From Pseudomonas urmiensis (GTDB lineage Bacteria > Pseudomonadota > Gammaproteobacteria > Pseudomonadales > Pseudomonadaceae), in NCBI RefSeq assembly GCF_014268815.2, contig NZ_JABWRE020000001.1, positions 4,221,001 to 4,285,000 on the forward strand: a DNA stretch of 64,000 bases, written 5' to 3'. Below are positions 37,566-47,514 of this stretch, piece after piece; position 1 is the first letter of the stretch, and each line of letters opens with the position of its first letter. The position numbers were made by a program, and so were the translations under genes. The notes below the pieces were generated by a model that was given only the letters and a program-made list of their open reading frames with translations, had not been told where the DNA came from and ran no database searches.

Positions 37566-37788
37566 CAACGTACTCCCTCATCCTTGGGTTCATCGGCCAC
37601 CGTCGGCGCCCTGCGCCTATTTTCACCCCACTAGAGAGGGTGTTGCCGAATCCTAATTTCGTCAGTCTTCACATGTACCGCAAATTCAGCGTCAGACACT
37701 ATCACCAGTGCCCCATGCTGCCCAGTCAGCGTACGTCTCACGCTAGGGTAAATGGCCTTGTCTATTTAAGCGCCAGCCTGCTTGCACT

Positions 37789-39345
37789 TCAGCTAGCTGC
37801 AGACTGGCGTGCGTTCGAGCAGGGCTCGTTCACCTGCGGCAACGGCCGTCGCAACAGCACACCGACCACCACGGCAAAGATCAGGGCAGCAACACCTGCC
37901 GTCAGCAACACCGCCTCAAACCCACCCACAAACGCCCCCCGAGCCACCGGCGCCACTACCTCGCGCAACCCAGGCTCAAGCAAAGCCAACGCCGCCGGCA
38001 GATCCCCCGCTGCCACTCGCGTAGCCATCTCCCCGACTTTATCCAAAGCCTGCGGCGCCACCCCAGCCATCGCCTCGCGCAGCAACTGCCCACTGCGCGC
38101 CGCCAAAATCCCACCCAGCACGCCAATCGCCAACACGATCGCGCCAAACCGCGTAGTGGTACTCAACCCTGACGCCATCCCGGTTCGCTCACGCGGCACA
38201 CACGCCATGATGTTTTTCTGCGTATCGCCATTGAGCAGCCCCGCACCAGCCCCCAGCACCACGCTTGCCAGGGCAAAGCCAAGATAACCGCCCTGCCCCG
38301 CCGCCCAGGCACACAGTAAGTTCCCTGCGCCCACCAACACCAACCCCAGCGCGAACACAGCAGCTGGCGCCATTCGCGCTGCCAGGCGCATCCCCCAGCG
38401 CGGGGTCAGCAGCATCGCCACCGCGAACGGCAGCATTCCCGCGCCAGCAGCCAGCGCCGACATCTGCAGGCCGTTCTGCAGGTACAGCGGCAGCAGGGTC
38501 ATCATCACCTGGGCGCAGGCGGCGTAGGCGAACATGCCGAGCAAGGCGCCGATGAAGCGGCCACTGCGCATCAGTCGCAGGTCGATCATGGGCCTGGCCT
38601 GGGCGCGCTCTACCAGTACGAACAGGGCGAACAGCACGGCGGCAATCAGCAGGCGGCCGAGCGTGGTGGCGCTGTCCCAGCCGACTTGGTTGGCGTCGAT
38701 CAGCGCCCAGATCAGGCAGCCCAGGCTGGCGGCGAAGGTCAGGCTGCCGAGGGGGTCGAGGCGGGCTGCGGCGCTGTCACGCGATTCCTCCACGCTGTGC
38801 ATGACCATCGCGCCGAGTATTACCACCAGCGGCAGGTTGATGTAGAAGATCCAGCGCCAGCCCAGGGTGCTGGCGATCAGGCCGCCGAGCAGGGGCGCGA
38901 AGGTGATGGTCGCGCCCATGCAGGCGCCCCAGAAGGCCCAGGCGCGCATGCGTGCTTCGGGTTCATGGAAGCGGTTGCCGATGGCGGCCAAGGCGGCGGT
39001 GAGCAGCATGGCTGCGCCGACACCTTTGGCGGCCCTGGCGAGGTCGAGGAACAGCAAGTCGGGGGCGGCGCCGCAGGCCAGTGAGGCGATGCCGAATACT
39101 GCCAGGCCGAGCATCAGCATGCGTCGTCGGCCGAAGCGGTCGGCCAGGCTGCCGGCGGGTAGCAGGCAGGCAGCGAAGGCGAGCAGGTAGGCGCTGACCA
39201 CCCATTCGATGTCGGCGAACGAGCCGGACAGGTCGCGGGCGATGCTCGGCAGGCTGACGGCGACGATGTTGGTGTCGAGGATGATCAGGGCGCAAACGGC
39301 CGAGGCGGTGAACAGGGTGAAGCGGGCGGAGGCTGGGGTGGGCAT
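37789..39345 (-). CDS. MFS drug-efflux transporter, DHA2 (14-TM) type
   Basis: 518-residue proton antiporter of the DHA2 family: 14 hydrophobic segments, motif A-like LADRFGRRRMLMLG (about 65-78), motif C-like GPxx region and LDTNIVAVSLPSIARDL in TM1. Start MPTPASARF is chosen because AGGAG lies 6 bases upstream. The frame stays open for 145 more codons only because the upstream 87-bp repeat is a multiple of three. A LysR gene is divergent and is the likely regulator. Substrate unknown. Confidence 0.92.
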   Translation of the reverse strand: MPTPASARFTLFTASAVCALIILDTNIVAVSLPSIARDLSGSFADIEWVVSAYLLAFAACLLPAGSLADRFGRRRMLMLGLAVFGIASLACGAAPDLLFLDLARAAKGVGAAMLLTAALAAIGNRFHEPEARMRAWAFWGACMGATITFAPLLGGLIASTLGWRWIFYINLPLVVILGAMVMHSVEESRDSAAARLDPLGSLTFAASLGCLIWALIDANQVGWDSATTLGRLLIAAVLFALFVLVERAQARPMIDLRLMRSGRFIGALLGMFAYAACAQVMMTLLPLYLQNGLQMSALAAGAGMLPFAVAMLLTPRWGMRLAARMAPAAVFALGLVLVGAGNLLCAWAAGQGGYLGFALASVVLGAGAGLLNGDTQKNIMACVPRERTGMASGLSTTTRFGAIVLAIGVLGGILAARSGQLLREAMAGVAPQALDKVGEMATRVAAGDLPAALALLEPGLREVVAPVARGAFVGGFEAVLLTAGVAALIFAVVVGVLLRRPLPQVNEPCSNARQSAAS

Positions 39346-39349
39346 GTAT

Positions 39350-39668
39350 GGCTCCTGGATTGGATAAGCTGCTAGGACGCTATCGCGGGGCAAGCCCGCT
39401 CCCACGAGGGTGTACTGGGCTTCAGTGGGCTTGCATGGATCCTGGAGTGGATAAGCTGCAAGGACGCTATCGCGGGGCAAGCCCGCTCCCACGAGGGTGT
39501 ACTGGGCTTGAGTGGGCTTGCGTGGCTCCTGGAGTGGATAAGCTGCAAGGACGCTATCGCGGGGCAAGCCCGCTCCCACGAGGGTGTACCGGGCTTGAGT
39601 GGGCTTGCGTGGCTCCTGGACTGGATAAGCTGCTGGGACGCTATCGCGGGGCAAGCCCGCTCCCACGA
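39350..39668. repeat. 87-bp tandem repeat array (3.7 copies) containing REP units
   Basis: The REP core ctatcgcggggcaagcccgc occurs at 39380, 39467, 39554 and 39641, exactly 87 bases apart. Each unit also holds a copy of CTCCTGGA, which in the first unit is the reverse complement of the MFS ribosome binding site. Thus the gene's own leader has been amplified with a REP. A fifth, separate REP in the opposite orientation lies at 39744-39771. Confidence 0.92.
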
Positions 39669-39913
39669 GAGCCCACTCCACAGGGCCTGCTTTCACAGCG
39701 CCTGCTTCCACGTAAGTTCGCTCGAACTCGCTGGGACACCTTCGTGGGAGCGGGCTTGCCCCGCGATAGCAATGCACCAATCAACGCGGCGGGTCGCCGG
39801 GCTTTGCCGCCACGGCTCCAGCCTTGTAGTGTTAGCTTCACCATAGCGCTGTGCGTCGTCCTGTTTGTTAGCCGCCGCGCGCTGCGTCATTACCCAACAA
39901 GTAACGAGCCTTC

Positions 39914-40780
39914 ATGGAAATCCGCCACTTCCGCTACTTCCTCTGCGTCGCCCAGCATGGCCATTTCACCCGGGCAGCTGAGCAGCTGGGCATTGCCCCG
40001 CCCACCCTCAGCCGGCAAATCCAGGACATGGAGCGCGAGCTGGGCGTGCGGTTGTTCGAGCGCAATCAGCGCGAGGTGAACCTCACGGCGGCAGGCCAGG
40101 CACTCTTGCTTGAGGCCGAGCAGGCGGTGCGCCAGTTCGATGCGGCGCAGTTGGGCGCACAACGCGCCGGGCGTGGTGAGAGTGGCTTGATCGAGTTGGG
40201 CTACGTGGCCTCTGCCGCCTACTCGGGGATACTCCAGGCGCAGGTGACGCGCTTCAGCGCCGCCCACCCCAGCGTGCGCCTGAACATCCGCGAAACGCCG
40301 ATGGTCGATCTGCCGGCCCAGGTGCGCGATGGCCAACTGGACGTCGCCTACGTGCGCTCGCCCATGGAGTTGCCGGATGAGCTGGACGCCATCGCCCTGC
40401 ATCAGGAAGGTTTCGTCCTGGCGCTGCCGGCCAGTTCGCGGATCAATGAGTTGAAGAGCATCCCCGCCTCGCGCCTGGCCGAGGAGACGTTCATTCTCCC
40501 CGAGCAGATTTCCGGCACCCTCGAAGTGGCCGCCCTGGGTGGCTTCGAGCCGCGCGTGGGGCCGCAGCCGGGGAGCCTGGTGGCGGTGATTACCCTGGTG
40601 TCGCTGGGCCAGGGGGTGGCGATCGTGCCGGAGTCGGTGGTGGCGCGGATTCGCCTGCCGCAGGTCAACTACCGGCCGGTGGAACACTGCCAGGCCAGCT
40701 CGTGGCTGAGCCTGATCCACCGGCGTTTCGAGAAGGCGCCAGCGGTGATGCGCTATATCGACAGCACACGCCAACTGTGA
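39914..40780 (+). CDS. LysR-family transcription regulator
   Basis: 288-residue regulator: N-terminal helix-turn-helix (MEIRHFRYFLCVAQHGHFTRAAEQLGIAPPTLSRQIQDMERELGVRLFERN, about 1-52) and periplasmic-binding-like effector domain (about 90-285). Divergent from the MFS exporter with the 87-bp repeat array between, so it probably controls that gene. Inducer unknown. It ends in a strong terminator shared with the convergent permease. Confidence 0.9.
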   Translation: MEIRHFRYFLCVAQHGHFTRAAEQLGIAPPTLSRQIQDMERELGVRLFERNQREVNLTAAGQALLLEAEQAVRQFDAAQLGAQRAGRGESGLIELGYVASAAYSGILQAQVTRFSAAHPSVRLNIRETPMVDLPAQVRDGQLDVAYVRSPMELPDELDAIALHQEGFVLALPASSRINELKSIPASRLAEETFILPEQISGTLEVAALGGFEPRVGPQPGSLVAVITLVSLGQGVAIVPESVVARIRLPQVNYRPVEHCQASSWLSLIHRRFEKAPAVMRYIDSTRQL

Positions 40781-40797
40781 AACGGCAGATGCAAAAA

Positions 40798-40823
40798 AAG
40801 GGCATCTGTCGCCAGATGCCCTT
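40798..40823. terminator. Bidirectional terminator
   Basis: AAGGGCATCTG (40798-40808), loop TCGC, CAGATGCCCTT (40813-40823): perfect 11-bp stem, with an A-run on one side. It lies between the convergent LysR gene (ends 40780) and amino-acid permease (ends 40842). Confidence 0.9.
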
Positions 40824-40841
40824 CTAGGTCTCAACGCCGCT

Positions 40842-42236
40842 CTAGCCGACCGAGCGCACGCCCACTGCTCGTTGGTGGCCGCGGGTCGTCACGATCCCGA
40901 GGAACGAGATGAAGATCGCCAGGCTCAAGGTGGCGGTCACTTCCGCCCGGTGCTCTTCGGTATACATCATCACGCTCAGGGCCCCAGCGATGAAAATGAT
41001 CACCGCCCAGGTCAGCCAGGGGAACAGCCACATGCGGAACTTGAGCTCGGCGTTCTCCCGCTCCAGGCGCCGGCGCATGCGCAGCTGGGAGATGGCGATG
41101 ACCATGTACACCAGCAAGGCGATGGCGCCGGAGCTGGCCAGGAGGAACTCGAACACGCCCTTGGGAGCGAAGTAGTTGAGGATGGCGATGGCCGCGCCGA
41201 TCAGCGTGCTTCCGAACACGGCGGCGCGGGGCACGCCAACCTTGGAGGTGTTTTTCAGCATCGCCGGGGCATCACCACGCTTGGCCAGCGAGTACATCAT
41301 CCGCGAGGCGATGTAGATCGATGAGTTCATGCAGCTGGCCACTGCCACCAGCACCACGAAGTCGACCATGAAGGCGGCGTTGGGGATGTTCATGATCTCC
41401 AGCGCGCGTTGGTAGGAGCCCACCACCGCCAGCTGTGGATCGTTCCACGGCACCACCGAGATGATCACGAAGATCGACAGGATGTAGAAGGTGCTGATAC
41501 GCCAGATCACCGAGCGGGTGGCCTTGGCGATGTTGCGCGAAGGGTCGCTGGATTCGGAGGCGGCGATGGTCACCGCTTCTGTACCGATGAAGCTGAACAT
41601 CACGGTGATGAACGCGCCGATTACCGCCGACCAGCCCTTGGGCGCGAAGCCGCCGTATTCGTCCACCAGGGTGCTCAGCCCACTGACTTCGCGGTTGGGT
41701 AACCAGCCCATCAGGGCGGCGAAACCGAGGCTGATGAAGCCGAGGATCGCCGCCACCTTGAGAATCGCGAACCAGAATTCGAACTCGCCGTACTTGGCCA
41801 CGCTGAACAGGTTGGTCCCGGCCAGCAAGACGATCGACAGCAAGGCAAAGATCCAGCTGTCGACCTGGGGGAACCAAGCGTTGAGCACATGCCCGGCGGC
41901 CAGCGCTTCGATGGGAATCACCAACACCCAGAACCACCAGTACAGCCAGCCGATGGTATAGCCGGCCCAGCGGCCAATGGCCTGGTCAGCGTAGGTGGAG
42001 AACGAACCGGTGTCGGGATGGGCCACGGCCATTTCGCCGAGCATGCGCATGACCAGGACGACCAAGGTCCCGGCCACGAAGTAAGAGATTATGGTGGCTG
42101 GGCCGGCTGCTGCGATGGCATGTCCGGAGCCGACGAAAAGCCCTGCACCGATAATGCCCGCGATGGACAACATCGTTACATGGCGTGGTTTGAACCCTTG
42201 CGCGAGGTTACTACCATCAGATCCCACGGTGTTCAT
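40842..42236 (-). CDS. APC-family amino-acid permease (GabP-like)
   Basis: 464-residue 12-TM permease of the amino-acid transporter family: start GFKPRHVTMLSIAGIIGAGLFVGSGHAI, MRMLGEMAVAHPDTGSFSTYADQAIGRWAGYTIGWLYW and the consensus region FIGTEAVTIAASESSDPSRNI (about 215-235) resemble gamma-aminobutyrate permeases. Substrate preference among GABA, proline or aromatic amino acids is inferred only by resemblance. Monocistronic. Confidence 0.9.
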   Translation of the reverse strand: MNTVGSDGSNLAQGFKPRHVTMLSIAGIIGAGLFVGSGHAIAAAGPATIISYFVAGTLVVLVMRMLGEMAVAHPDTGSFSTYADQAIGRWAGYTIGWLYWWFWVLVIPIEALAAGHVLNAWFPQVDSWIFALLSIVLLAGTNLFSVAKYGEFEFWFAILKVAAILGFISLGFAALMGWLPNREVSGLSTLVDEYGGFAPKGWSAVIGAFITVMFSFIGTEAVTIAASESSDPSRNIAKATRSVIWRISTFYILSIFVIISVVPWNDPQLAVVGSYQRALEIMNIPNAAFMVDFVVLVAVASCMNSSIYIASRMMYSLAKRGDAPAMLKNTSKVGVPRAAVFGSTLIGAAIAILNYFAPKGVFEFLLASSGAIALLVYMVIAISQLRMRRRLERENAELKFRMWLFPWLTWAVIIFIAGALSVMMYTEEHRAEVTATLSLAIFISFLGIVTTRGHQRAVGVRSVG

Positions 42237-42578
42237 TGATCTTGTTCTCTTTTTGCTGACACAAGGAAAAGGGGGCAGGCGTAGGCGAAAATAATCTCCT
42301 TTGCAAACAATGGGTAGGCACGTAACTCGCGCTCTGTTGTTGACCTTCTACACGCTTTATCGAGCAACGCGCCAGCTGAATTCCGGGTCCATTTAAGCCG
42401 CCTGGGGCGGGTGGAAATTATTCGAGAACGCCTCAGAGGTGCGCGATCACGACAGGGGCTGCTCAATCGCGCCAGATGTCGCCAATGGCGTGTCTGTTTG
42501 CGGCATGGGGCTGTTTGGAGGTTCTGTTTTTCAACTGGGTGTGCTGGGGAGTTTGTACTGGCCTCTTCGCGGGCAAGC
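42237..42578. other. Intergenic stretch upstream of the permease, ending in half a REP
   Basis: About 340 bases with no supported gene; presumably includes the permease promoter and leader. The last 15 bases (CTTCGCGGGCAAGC) are the left half of a REP interrupted by the IS3-type element; the right half resumes at 43830. Confidence 0.6.
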
Positions 42579-42647
42579 TGATCTGGCCTAATGATTTTGG
42601 ACACCTTCTACGGGCGCTATGATGGCGCCCAATTGGAGGCAAAATCA

Positions 42648-43792
<1,145 letters not shown>

Positions 43793-43972
43793 AACCTTAA
43801 CTGGTGTCCAAAATAAGTTGACCAGTTCAAGCCCGCTCCCACAGGTCCCGCGAAGATTTCAGCCCAGCGTTGAGCCAGTTTTGACTCAACACACCCACTG
43901 CAAACCCTACAGACCCTGTGGGAGCGGGCTTGCCCGCGAAGAAGCCAGCACCGATCAGACTGCCGCACCCAT

Positions 43973-43996
43973 AAAAAAGCCCCGGTCTCCCGGGGC
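43973..43996 (-). terminator. Terminator of the MFS gene at 44017
   Basis: GCCCCGG and CCGGGGC form a stem, preceded on the plus strand by AAAAAA, giving a U-run for the minus-strand transcript. It lies 20 bases after the MFS stop codon. Confidence 0.85.
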
Positions 43997-44016
43997 CCCG
44001 TTGCTCAGGCGTCTGC

Positions 44017-45357
44017 CTACGCCTGTCCGGTGCGCTCGAAGCGCCGGGCCAGCAACAGGTAAGCGAGGATCCCCAGCACGCCGTGCGCGGCGACGAACCA
44101 GAGAGCGTTATCGAAAGAACCCGTGCTGGCCACCACGTAGCCAATCACCAGCGGGGTGATGATCCCGGCGATGTTGCCGATGCCGTTGAACACGCCACCA
44201 CACAAGCCGACCATCTTGCTCGGCGCCACGTCCGACAGCACCGCCCAACCCACCGCTGCCAGGCCTTTGCCAAAGAACGCCAGGGTCATCAGCATGATCA
44301 CCGCAGCATTGCCATCGACATAGTTGGCCAGCACCAGGCTGGTCGACAGCGCCATGCCGATCACGAACGGGGTCTTGCGCGCCCGGGAAGGGTGTACGCC
44401 ACGGCGGATCAGCCAGTCGGAAATGAACCCACCCAAAATGCCACCGGTAAACCCGCAGATCGCAGGCAACGCGGCAACCCAGCCGGCTTCCATGATGGTC
44501 ATGCCGCGGCCTTTGATCAGGTAGATCGGGAACCAGGTAATGAAGAAGTAAGTGAGCGCGGTGATGCAGTACTGGCCCAGGTACACCGCCCACAGGTTGC
44601 GACTGGTGAACAGCTGCAGCACCTCGGCGCGGGTCGGTTTGCTCTTGGCGGTCTTGCGCTCGCGCTCCAGGTCGACCAACGCGCCGCCCTCGCGCATGTA
44701 CTCCAGCTCTTCGCGGCTCAACCCTGGCGCGCTGTGCGGTTCATGGTAGAGGCGGAACCAGACCACACTCAACAGCAGCCCCAATACCCCCATCCAGATG
44801 AACACCTGCTCCCAGCTAAGGGCGTGAGTCATCCAGGCCATCAGCGGCGCGAACACCACTACGGCCATGTACTGCGCCGAGTTGAACAAGGCCGAAGCGG
44901 TGCCGCGCTCGCGGGTCGGGAACCAGCAACTGACGATCCGCGAGTTGGCCGGAAACGCCGGCGACTCGACCAGGCCGAGCATGAAGCGCATGGAGAACAA
45001 CGCCACCGCCGCCGAGGCACCGGCCAGGCCCATCCAGCCGACCGTGCCTTGCATGAGGGTGAACAGCGACCAGAGGATCAGGCTGATGCCGTACACCCGC
45101 CGTGCGCCGAAGCGGTCGAGCAGCCAACCGCCGGGCACTTGGCCGAGGGCGTAGGCCCAGGCGAAGGCTGAAAAGATCATGCCGAGCATGACCGGGTCCA
45201 GGCCGAGGTCCTTGAGCACCTCGGTACCGGTGATCGACAGGGTGGCGCGGTCGGCGTAGTTGATCACGGTGATGACGAAGATCAGCGCCAGGACCAGGAA
45301 GCGATGACGGCCTACGCTGGCCTGCACCAGCGGGGCGGCGGCGGATTTGCTGTTCAT
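44017..45357 (-). CDS. MFS sugar-acid/metabolite transporter (GudP-like)
   Basis: 446-residue 12-TM major facilitator of the anion:cation symporter type, with TM1 FLVLALIFVITVINYADRATLSI, motif A LDRFGARRVYG and the central acidic/basic loop. Closest in appearance to glucarate/galactarate carriers. Start MNSKSAAAPL preceded on the minus strand by AAGAGGTC. It lies 83 bases downstream of a 2-hydroxyacid dehydrogenase in the same direction; together they may import and process a hydroxy acid under the divergent LysR. Confidence 0.88.
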   Translation of the reverse strand: MNSKSAAAPLVQASVGRHRFLVLALIFVITVINYADRATLSITGTEVLKDLGLDPVMLGMIFSAFAWAYALGQVPGGWLLDRFGARRVYGISLILWSLFTLMQGTVGWMGLAGASAAVALFSMRFMLGLVESPAFPANSRIVSCWFPTRERGTASALFNSAQYMAVVVFAPLMAWMTHALSWEQVFIWMGVLGLLLSVVWFRLYHEPHSAPGLSREELEYMREGGALVDLERERKTAKSKPTRAEVLQLFTSRNLWAVYLGQYCITALTYFFITWFPIYLIKGRGMTIMEAGWVAALPAICGFTGGILGGFISDWLIRRGVHPSRARKTPFVIGMALSTSLVLANYVDGNAAVIMLMTLAFFGKGLAAVGWAVLSDVAPSKMVGLCGGVFNGIGNIAGIITPLVIGYVVASTGSFDNALWFVAAHGVLGILAYLLLARRFERTGQA

Positions 45358-45440
45358 GATGACCTCTTGCTTCTCGGCGGAAGCGATTGTTCTTGTCGGG
45401 AGGTGAACGGCCCGGAGGCTGTGGGGTGTCTGCGGCGGCC

Positions 45441-46400
45441 TCAGGTGCGGGTGACGCGCTGCGGCGGTAACTCGCCACGGAAACACGCGGCCAGGTTGTC
45501 GAGCACTATCTGGCCCATCTCCTGCCGGGTCTGCAGCGTGGCGCTGGCGCGATGCGGCTGCAGGCTGACCTGGGCCAGATCACGCAAGGCTGGCGGCACG
45601 TTCGGTTCGTCGACGAACACATCCAGACCGGCGCCAGCAATGCGCTGCTCGCGCAGGGCCTCGACCAGCGCCTGCTCGTCCACCAGCTTGCCGCGGGCGA
45701 CGTTGATCAAGTAACCCTGCGGCCCCAGCGCTTCGAGCACTTCACGGGTGACGATGGCCTTGCCGTCGTCGGCCGAGGCGGCCAGCACCAGAACGTCCAC
45801 CGAGCGCGCCAGCTCGCGCAGATCGCTGACGTAGCGGTAGCCGGATTCGGGCTTCTCTTGCCGGTCGCAGTAAGCGATGCGCATGTCGAAGGCCGCCGCA
45901 CGCCGAGCAATCGCCTGCCCTACCCGGCCCAAGCCGACGATGCCCAGGTCGATCCCGCTGACCTTGCGCGCCAGCGCCAGGTTGACTGTGCCCCACAGCC
46001 CATCGCGGACCAATCGCTCGCCCTCGCCGAGGCGACGCAGGGTGGCGATGATCAAGCCGATCGCCATGTCGGCCACGTCATCGGTCAGCACGCCTGGGGT
46101 GGTGGTGACATGAATGTTGCGCTCGGCGGCGCGGGCCAGGTCCACCGCATCGGTGCCGATGCCACTGATGGCGATGATCTCCAGCGCTGGCAACTGATCC
46201 ATCAGTGCGTTGGGTAGGCCCTTGGCGCCACCAGTGACCACACCACGAATCCGCCCACCGACTTCATCGAGCAGGCGCTGGGGATGCGCATGCTGATACA
46301 GCCGATGCACGCGGTACTCGCGCATCAGCACGTCGTCGATGGCGTCGGGGACGGGTTGGGTCAGCAGCAGGTCGATGGTTGCGCGATTGTCGTGAGGCAT
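45441..46400 (-). CDS. D-isomer-specific 2-hydroxyacid dehydrogenase
   Basis: 319-residue NAD(P)-dependent reductase of the GhrB/glyoxylate-hydroxypyruvate type. NAD-binding region GIVGLGRVGQAIARRAAAFDMRIAYCDR (about 150-180), INVARGKLVDEQALVEALREQRIAGAGLDVFVDEP (catalytic Glu in the last part, about 235-270) and LQPHRASATLQTR with the catalytic His (about 285). An unusual Gln-Pro precedes the His where most members have a Leu-Xaa-Pro-His, which is conserved enough. Divergent from a LysR gene. Confidence 0.92.
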   Translation of the reverse strand: MPHDNRATIDLLLTQPVPDAIDDVLMREYRVHRLYQHAHPQRLLDEVGGRIRGVVTGGAKGLPNALMDQLPALEIIAISGIGTDAVDLARAAERNIHVTTTPGVLTDDVADMAIGLIIATLRRLGEGERLVRDGLWGTVNLALARKVSGIDLGIVGLGRVGQAIARRAAAFDMRIAYCDRQEKPESGYRYVSDLRELARSVDVLVLAASADDGKAIVTREVLEALGPQGYLINVARGKLVDEQALVEALREQRIAGAGLDVFVDEPNVPPALRDLAQVSLQPHRASATLQTRQEMGQIVLDNLAACFRGELPPQRVTRT

Positions 46401-46497
46401 CGTTGGCGTCCGGCAGTGGAGGTGAATGACTCCGATGCTAGGACCGCGATCGATACAGGTCTAATATAGATAGTGGATCGAATAATACGGAAATTGA

Positions 46498-47382
46498 ATG
46501 ATGGAACTGCACCAACTGCGCTGCTTCGTAGCGGTTGCCGAAGAGCTGCATTTCGGCCGCGCGGCCGTTCGCCTGCACATGACCCAGCCACCACTGAGTC
46601 GGCAGATTCAGCTACTCGAGCATTCGTTGGGCGTGTTGCTGCTGGAGCGCACCAATCGTCAGGCGCGGCTGACCCCGGCGGGGCAGAACTTTCTGGAGGA
46701 TGCCCGGCGCATTCTGCAAATCGCCGAGTCGGCCAGTCAGTCGGCCCGGCGTATCGCCCACGGCGAAGCCGGGCGGCTGACCTTGGGCTTTACCGCAGTC
46801 GGCGCGTACAGCTTGATTCCGCAGCTGCTGGTGCATGCCGCCGAAGTGTTGCCCGGCATCGACCTGGAGTTGAGCGAACGGGTCTCGCTCGGCCAGGTGC
46901 ATGCGCTGGAGACGGGCATGATCGATGTCGGCTTCGTGCGCCAGGTGATGCCCAGCGCCCGGGTCGAATACGTGCTGATTCACCGTGAGCCGTTCGTCGC
47001 AGCGCTACCCGCTGGCCACCCGCTGGCAGTCAAGGCCGAACTCGGCCCGCACGACTTCGATCAGCAGCCGTTCATCATGTACAGCGAGAGCGAGGGGCGC
47101 TATTTCCATGACCGCATCGCCAACCTGTTCGCCCGCCATCAGGTGCAGCCGCAGTACATTCACCAGTTGGGGCAGACGCACTCGATCATTGGTCTGGTCA
47201 ATGTCGGGCTGGGGATCGCGGTGGTGCCCGCGTCGGCGCAGGCACTGCATATGGAGCAGGTGGTGTTCAGGCCGCTGGTGCAGACTGAGCAGGAGGCGGA
47301 GATGTTCTTGGCGTATTGCAGTGATAACCCCAATCCGGTGTTGGCGGAGTTTGTCGAGGTGGCCCGGCGTTTTTTTGCTTGA
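46498..47382 (+). CDS. LysR-family transcription regulator
   Basis: 294-residue regulator with HTH (MELHQLRCFVAVAEELHFGRAAVRLHMTQPPLSRQIQLLE, about 2-41) and LysR substrate domain resembling BenM/CatM or IlvY types (FTAVGAYSLIPQLLVHAAEVLPGIDLELSE). Two consecutive ATGs (46498, 46501) are possible starts. Divergent from the hydroxyacid dehydrogenase, 97 bases between starts, so it is the likely regulator of that gene and of the MFS carrier. Inducer unknown. Confidence 0.9.
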   Translation: MMELHQLRCFVAVAEELHFGRAAVRLHMTQPPLSRQIQLLEHSLGVLLLERTNRQARLTPAGQNFLEDARRILQIAESASQSARRIAHGEAGRLTLGFTAVGAYSLIPQLLVHAAEVLPGIDLELSERVSLGQVHALETGMIDVGFVRQVMPSARVEYVLIHREPFVAALPAGHPLAVKAELGPHDFDQQPFIMYSESEGRYFHDRIANLFARHQVQPQYIHQLGQTHSIIGLVNVGLGIAVVPASAQALHMEQVVFRPLVQTEQEAEMFLAYCSDNPNPVLAEFVEVARRFFA

Positions 47383-47472
47383 GCGCTATTGTGTAGTGGC
47401 TTTACTGGCCTGTTCGCGGGCAAGCCCGCTCCCACAGGTGGTGGCGTGAGACCCGCGTTCTGTGGTGAGTCA

Positions 47473-47506
47473 AACATGGCCTCTTCGCGGGTGAAGAGGC
47501 CATGTT
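47473..47506 (-). terminator. Hairpin after gudD
   Basis: AACATGGCCTCTTC (47473-47486) and GAAGAGGCCATGTT (47493-47506) form a perfect 14-bp stem with a 6-base loop, 8 bases after the gudD stop codon on the minus strand. A separate REP lies at 47407-47434. The U-run is short, so termination strength is uncertain. Confidence 0.65.
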
Positions 47507-47514
47507 CAATAGCT

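Noticed and set aside
39350..39668. CRISPR array
   Set aside because: Units are contiguous 87-bp repeats without unique spacers; they hold REP palindromes and no cas genes are present.
39346..39780. Extended N-terminus of the DHA2 exporter with repeated VGAGLPRDS units
   Set aside because: It is the in-frame translation of 87-bp REP repeats; the real start has its own AGGAG.
42591..42647. Upstream extension of IS OrfA starting with ATG in the terminal repeat
   Set aside because: The family start is the GTG at 42648 after GGAGG; the extension covers the inverted repeat and promoter.
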